In this document: piece by piece, positions 59,955-64,000 of the stretch
Layout of the letters: each line of letters begins with the position of its first letter
How positions within the stretch are numbered: position 1 is the first letter of the stretch
Assembly (NCBI RefSeq): GCF_000801105.2
Contig: NC_079514.1
Coordinates: 18,826,293-18,890,292 of the forward strand
Reading direction: 5' to 3'
DNA length: 64,000 nt
Origin: Raphanus sativus
Taxonomy: Eukaryota; Streptophyta; Magnoliopsida; Brassicales; Brassicaceae
Translations under genes and position numbers: made by a program
Notes under the pieces: generated by a model
Databases searched by the model: none
Told to the model about the DNA's origin: nothing
Seen by the model: the letters and a program-made list of their open reading frames with translations, nothing else

Positions 59955-60829
59955 GTCCGAAAGGACTATTTCTATCCCTTGTCTTATCCATCTGAACTAT
60001 TTATTATTTATGTTATTTGCTTCTGTTTGGAGTTTCCTCTGATTTATTTTCACAACCAGGGATGGTGTGAACTAAGTCTGGGGGAGCGATTGTACTATTT
60101 TCGCTTGTGTGCTTTTTGAGTCAGTCCTTGTGTCATTTTAATGTTTTTATCGAGTCAGTTTTTAGGATCGAGTCAGTCAAAACTATTGTGGGAATCAGGA
60201 CCTTATTTTGTGATGCTCTTTAACCACCTCGTGCTTTAACCTTCTTATTCAGTGACCTTAGCAGTGATGAAAGACCCACACATGGACCTGGAACACCCTG
60301 ACTTATCTCATTTGACACTCCAGAAGTTCTATACCGATCAGGTTACACTGGGCAGACTTAACTCCACTTTATCTGAACCTAATCTGGACTCTAATTCTTC
60401 TTGTCATGGGCACTAGATCAGGGTAGAATGAGAACTACACTCAGGACTTCTTATCCGATTTTTATCCCTCTTGCTGTTCCTGAGTGGCTAGCTCATCTTT
60501 AGCTAGTTCCCACCTTGAACCCTGACCTTTTATTCCACCCTCATGCATTTGCTTTTCTAGTACTTTATGTGCAGATATGTGCAAAAAGGTCGGAGAGGAA
60601 AGGATCGACGCAGTTCTTACTCATCAATGCTCACACAGTGGAAGCAGGCAGAACAACCGGAGCGCTTGTTCCGGCACGAAAGAGAACAACCTAGGTGCCT
60701 GTTCCGATACCATAGAGAACAACGAAGAAGTAAGTGGCTAGAACAGAGCAGAATGGATCACCAGTGGCATCATGTACATCACTTGTTACCTCCTTGCTCG
60801 TCACCCCAGCATTTTGTAATTTCAGTATA

Positions 60830-60865
<36 letters not shown>

Positions 60866-61467
60866 GTTTTTGCTTTGATTTACTGGTGACGAGAAGGGGA
60901 AGAATCTATGATGCATGCCACTGGGAAGTTGAAAAAGTAATGGTGGTTTCAGTGAAGTGTTCTGAAGGGGAAGTTGAATCATGCAGAGCTGTCCTATGAT
61001 CGATCTATCGGAGAGCAGTCCGACTGGCAGAGATGAGTAAGGACTGTGGACCTCAATGGAGCCGTCCTCTCACGACCATTTTGTGCGATATCCTGCACCC
61101 GCTCTTGGTAAACCCTAAAACTCTTGAACTCCACCATAAAAGTTAGCCTGTTCTATACTTAGCCCGTTCTCTCTGAGTAGAGCCTGTGACAAGAAGCTCA
61201 CGCTGATCTTAATTGAACATAAGAGTTTTGTCTCGAAAGTGTTGCCTTTTCAGGTTGAGATGTAGAGTAAGGAGCCGATCTTCGAACAACGATCAGGGGG
61301 TTCTCAGTAAGTGTGTGTGGTCCTAATCTACAACTTGTATGGTTCAGAGATTTGTGGTAAGAGTATGGTTGCTGAGAATAAGCGAGTTCCCACGCTTTCA
61401 AACCTTTCTCCCTGTTCTTGGTACTTGCCTTGTTCGAGGACAAACAAGGATCTAAGTCTGGGGGAAT
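59955..61467 (+). other. 3' internal region of the Athila-type element, with two polypurine-like tracts
   Basis: There is no coding sequence. CTAAGTCTGGGGGAG at 60072-60086 copies the true polypurine tract CTAAGTCTGGGGGAAT that abuts the 3' LTR (61452-61467). A run of 29 A lies at 60833-60861. GAACA/TGTTC words cluster at 60648-60745. Confidence 0.7.
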
Positions 61468-62618
61468 TGATATATGGTGTTTTTAACATCATTGTATATA
61501 TGTTTTCATTTGTTTCAAGTCACTAATTCGTGTCAGTCTAGTCCTTTTTGACCTTTTACAGGTCTGGAGTTGGTAGAAGGAAGAAGAGAAGGTGCCTGAT
61601 GAGAAGAAGTCCTTTTGGAGCATTCCTGCGGAGAACACTCAAGAGAACAGTCCCGAGACTGTTCTATCGCAAGCGGAACAAGCAGACGGAGTGATCCGGA
61701 GATTGTTCCAGACGAATATGGAAACTCCTATTTCGGGAATTAAAACCCTGATGCCCTAATCTCTTTTCTTCTGATTGGCGCCTCCATATAAAAAGCCATC
61801 TATCTATTTTCTATTTTTCTTACGCTAGTTTTTGCAAGAGACAAGTTTCATACTTTTGGATTCAAGCTTTTGTAAGGGCGACGGCTTTCATCTCACTCGA
61901 GAGAACAACCTGAACCCTAGTTTATTTCTTCTTAATCTGATCATGAGTATTTCAGTTTCATCTGTTGTTTTTCTATGCATCATGATTGAGTAGTCGACTG
62001 TTGATCTAGGGTGATAGAGTGCATTCGCGACTGAGCATAGATAGGTTATCAATTAGTAAATCTTCATTCATTCATTGTTTCATGCCTGCGTTAAACTGAT
62101 CATCTAGCGTTTGATCCCAAGTAAATCTGTGCATCAAAAGTGTAATAGGTTGCTAGATCTTGTATGAATGAGCACTGCATCCTTAGCCACACGAAAGTAG
62201 ATGTTAAGGTGCATTGTGAACAGATCGGAGTCATTCATTAAGGTTCACCATCAGATCTCAGACAAAGCGACATCTTAGGAGCTGGGTCTGATCGGTGAAA
62301 GGATCAACTACACGACAGCGTGTTGTTCTAGCCTGTTCTCCGAGTTCTAGATAGAACTGCATCGAACCTGAATAGCTGCTCGGTCGTGATTGAGATCACT
62401 CGCATTCATCCTGGATTAACTCCTTTTAAATTGAATTCACCGCTTGTGCTTTTTACTTGTTCTCTACGTCACCTTTTTAACCAAATATTTATCTTCTTCT
62501 TAGCTTGATTTCGGAACTCATAGAACTAGAGTGTAGACTGGTCCTCTGGATTTGAATCTCAATACTACAATTGCAACTGTTAACTTGGCAGTAGCAAGGA
62601 TTCATTTTTAGTGTATCA
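61468..62618 (+). repeat. 3' LTR of the Athila-type element
   Basis: 1151 bp, nearly identical to the 5' LTR. It keeps the palindrome AGAACAGTC-CCGA-GACTGTTCT at 61644-61665 and the TATA box. About ten substitutions and one single-base indel (AAAAAGGCC versus AAAAAGCC) were seen by eye. Confidence 0.95.
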
Positions 62619-62623
62619 TCTAT

Positions 62624-62748
62624 ACAAGAAGTCCGTCAAAGGAAAAGAAAAGGAGGTAAACTTTGCGGAACATTCTGAGGGTACAACGCACCTCGATGCG
62701 TCTGACTTTGTGAATGATTTCGAGGAGACTGCTATCACGAAAGCTTAA
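62624..62748 (+). pseudogene. Copia gag, 3' part
   Basis: The reading resumes after the Ty3/Gypsy insertion (YKKSVKGKEKEVNFAEHSEG) and ends at TAA 62746-62748 (ETAITKA). Together with 49868-50715 it makes one old gag. Confidence 0.8.
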
Positions 62749-62943
62749 GTGCGCATCATGTGACTCTTGAAATTCCACAATTATACCATAAATAATTGTT
62801 GTTTGTGGAAGATTAATGTATAATTATTGTGTGTTTTTCACCTACTTATGCATAATTATTGTGTGTTTAATGTTTACCAATGATGTGTAACATTTTATGA
62901 ATAATATTATCTTATTTTTGTTAATTCTTTTGTTGTCTCAGAA

Positions 62944-63999
62944 ATGGATATTAGAAATGGAACATCAACCAAGGTCAACACTAGAGATATTTGTATACCA
63001 GATAGTGGAACAACTCACACTATTCTGAAACACAAAAAACATTTTTCTGAAATAAAACTGACAAATATCACTGTTAATACAATATCAGGTCTTGCAGACT
63101 TGATTGAAGGGATTGGAAAAGCCCACTTCACATTGCCTAATGAGATGATATTCTCGATAAAGGATGCACTATTTTCTCCAAATTCTAAAAGAAATTTGTT
63201 GAGTTTTAAAAGACATATATCTTCAAGGATTTGATACTCAGTCCGCAACTGAGGATGGAAAGAAGTATATGTATATTACTCATGAGAAATCGGGAAAACA
63301 AAAAGTGTTGGAAAAACTACCAAACCTCCTTTCTGGTCTGCATCATACATCTATAAGTGCCACTGAATCATATTTGTGATTCAAGAAAACTCTGACGATT
63401 TTACACTATGGCATGATCGTCTTGGTCACCCAGGCACCACAATGATGCGAAAAATCATTGAGAACTCACATGGTCATTCACTGAAATCCCAAGAAGTATA
63501 TCAGGGGAATAAAATGACATGTACGACATGTTCTCTTGGAAAGTTAATTACAAGACCATCGCCAACCAAAATAGATAAAGAGTTACCAAAATTCCTTGAA
63601 CGAATTCAAGGCGATATTTGTGGACCTATACATCCACCTTGTGGACCATTCTATTATATTATGGCAATGATCGACGCATCGAGTAGATGGTCACACGTCT
63701 GTCTACTGTCCTCTCGAAATGTGGCATTTGCGAGATTTTTATCTCAGATAATCAAACTAAGAGCTCAGTTTCTTGATTATCCAATAAAGAGAGTTAGACT
63801 AGACAACACTGGTGAGTTCACTTCCCAAGCATTCAATGACTATTGTTTGGTAACTGGAATTGATGTTGAACATCTTGTTGCTCATGTTCATACACAAAAC
63901 GGTTTGGCTGAATCATTAACTAAGCGTCTGCAACTAATTGCAAGACCATTGATCATGAAATCAAAACTCCCAACTTCTGTATAGGGACATGCTATTTTG
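62944..63999 (+). pseudogene. Copia pol: protease and integrase, running off the window
   Basis: 62944-63234 carries the aspartic protease (CIPDSGTTHTILKHKKHF). It then shifts frame. 63376 onward carries the GAG-pre-integrase and integrase start (LWHDRLGHPGTTMMRKII; CTTCSLGK; GDICGPIHPP; VRLDNTGEFTSQAFNDYC), with the first two Asp residues of the DDE triad. An in-frame TAG at 63982-63984 interrupts it, probably a former Trp codon. The element continues past the window, so its reverse transcriptase and 3' LTR are not seen. The 62749-62943 spacer before it is AT-rich, with TAATTATTGTGTGTTT repeated. Confidence 0.85.
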
Positions 64000-64000
64000 C

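Larger units (their letters stand above)
50716..62618 (+). mobile_element. Athila-type Ty3/Gypsy LTR retrotransposon, nested in Copia gag
   Basis: An 11.9-kb element has TG...CA LTRs, a primer-binding site, gag-pol, a second downstream ORF and a polypurine tract. The 5-bp target duplication TCTAT is at 50711-50715 and 62619-62623; joining across it restores continuous Copia gag reading. The LTRs differ at only about ten positions in 1151 bp by eye, so the insertion is young. Confidence 0.95.

Overview
The window is nuclear DNA of a crucifer, most likely tribe Brassiceae (Brassica, Raphanus, Sinapis). It holds five ordinary plant genes with GT-AG introns and Arabidopsis-like proteins, in AT-rich DNA crowded with transposons. 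The seed-storage gene reads like a Brassica-type cruciferin CRU1. Species is inferred from recalled protein similarity, not from a search.

Host genes in order: CRU1/CRA1 cruciferin (896-2793, +), the DYW-type PPR editing factor ELI1 (3991-5910, -), a casein kinase 1-like gene matching CKL7 (26838-29358, +), a group A bZIP matching bZIP13 (32948-33772, +) and phytochelatin synthase PCS1 (36788-39380, -). CRA1, CKL7, bZIP13 and PCS1 are close neighbours on Arabidopsis chromosome 5 (At5g44120 to At5g44070). POP1 and At5g44090 are missing from this copy of the block. ELI1, an Arabidopsis chromosome 4 gene, sits inside it. Gene loss of this kind is expected after the Brassiceae genome triplication.

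The rest is mostly mobile DNA, often nested. 6055-11089: a Helitron interrupted by a 5'-truncated LINE (LINE-A) with a 12-bp target duplication. 11643-18688: a near full-length LINE (LINE-B) with ORF1, an unexplained middle ORF and an ORF2 broken by two stop codons. 20442-20847: a MITE. 21094-23405: a second Helitron. 23411-26426: a Mutator-like element with DUF1985 remnants, touching that Helitron and ending about 400 bp upstream of the kinase start codon. 30105-32175: a dead Copia element split by a Mutator-type MITE carrying telomere-like repeats. 34090-36435: duplicated debris of the PCS1 3' end and of an NYN-domain gene. 40490-41366: a foldback element. 43788-44596: a Harbinger-type MITE. 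45077-48214: Mutator-like DNA with a minisatellite. 48253-48441: a tRNA-derived SINE. 49868-63999: a decayed Copia element whose gag is split by a young 11.9-kb Athila-type Ty3/Gypsy element (50716-62618) with TCTAT target duplications.

The host genes are not a functional operon or pathway: seed storage, chloroplast RNA editing, kinase signalling, ABA-type transcription and metal detoxification are neighbours by ancestry. The most unusual signal is in LINE-B: an open 269-codon frame fills the ORF1-ORF2 spacer exactly, starting 4 nt after the ORF1 stop and ending in an ATGA overlap with the ORF2 start.
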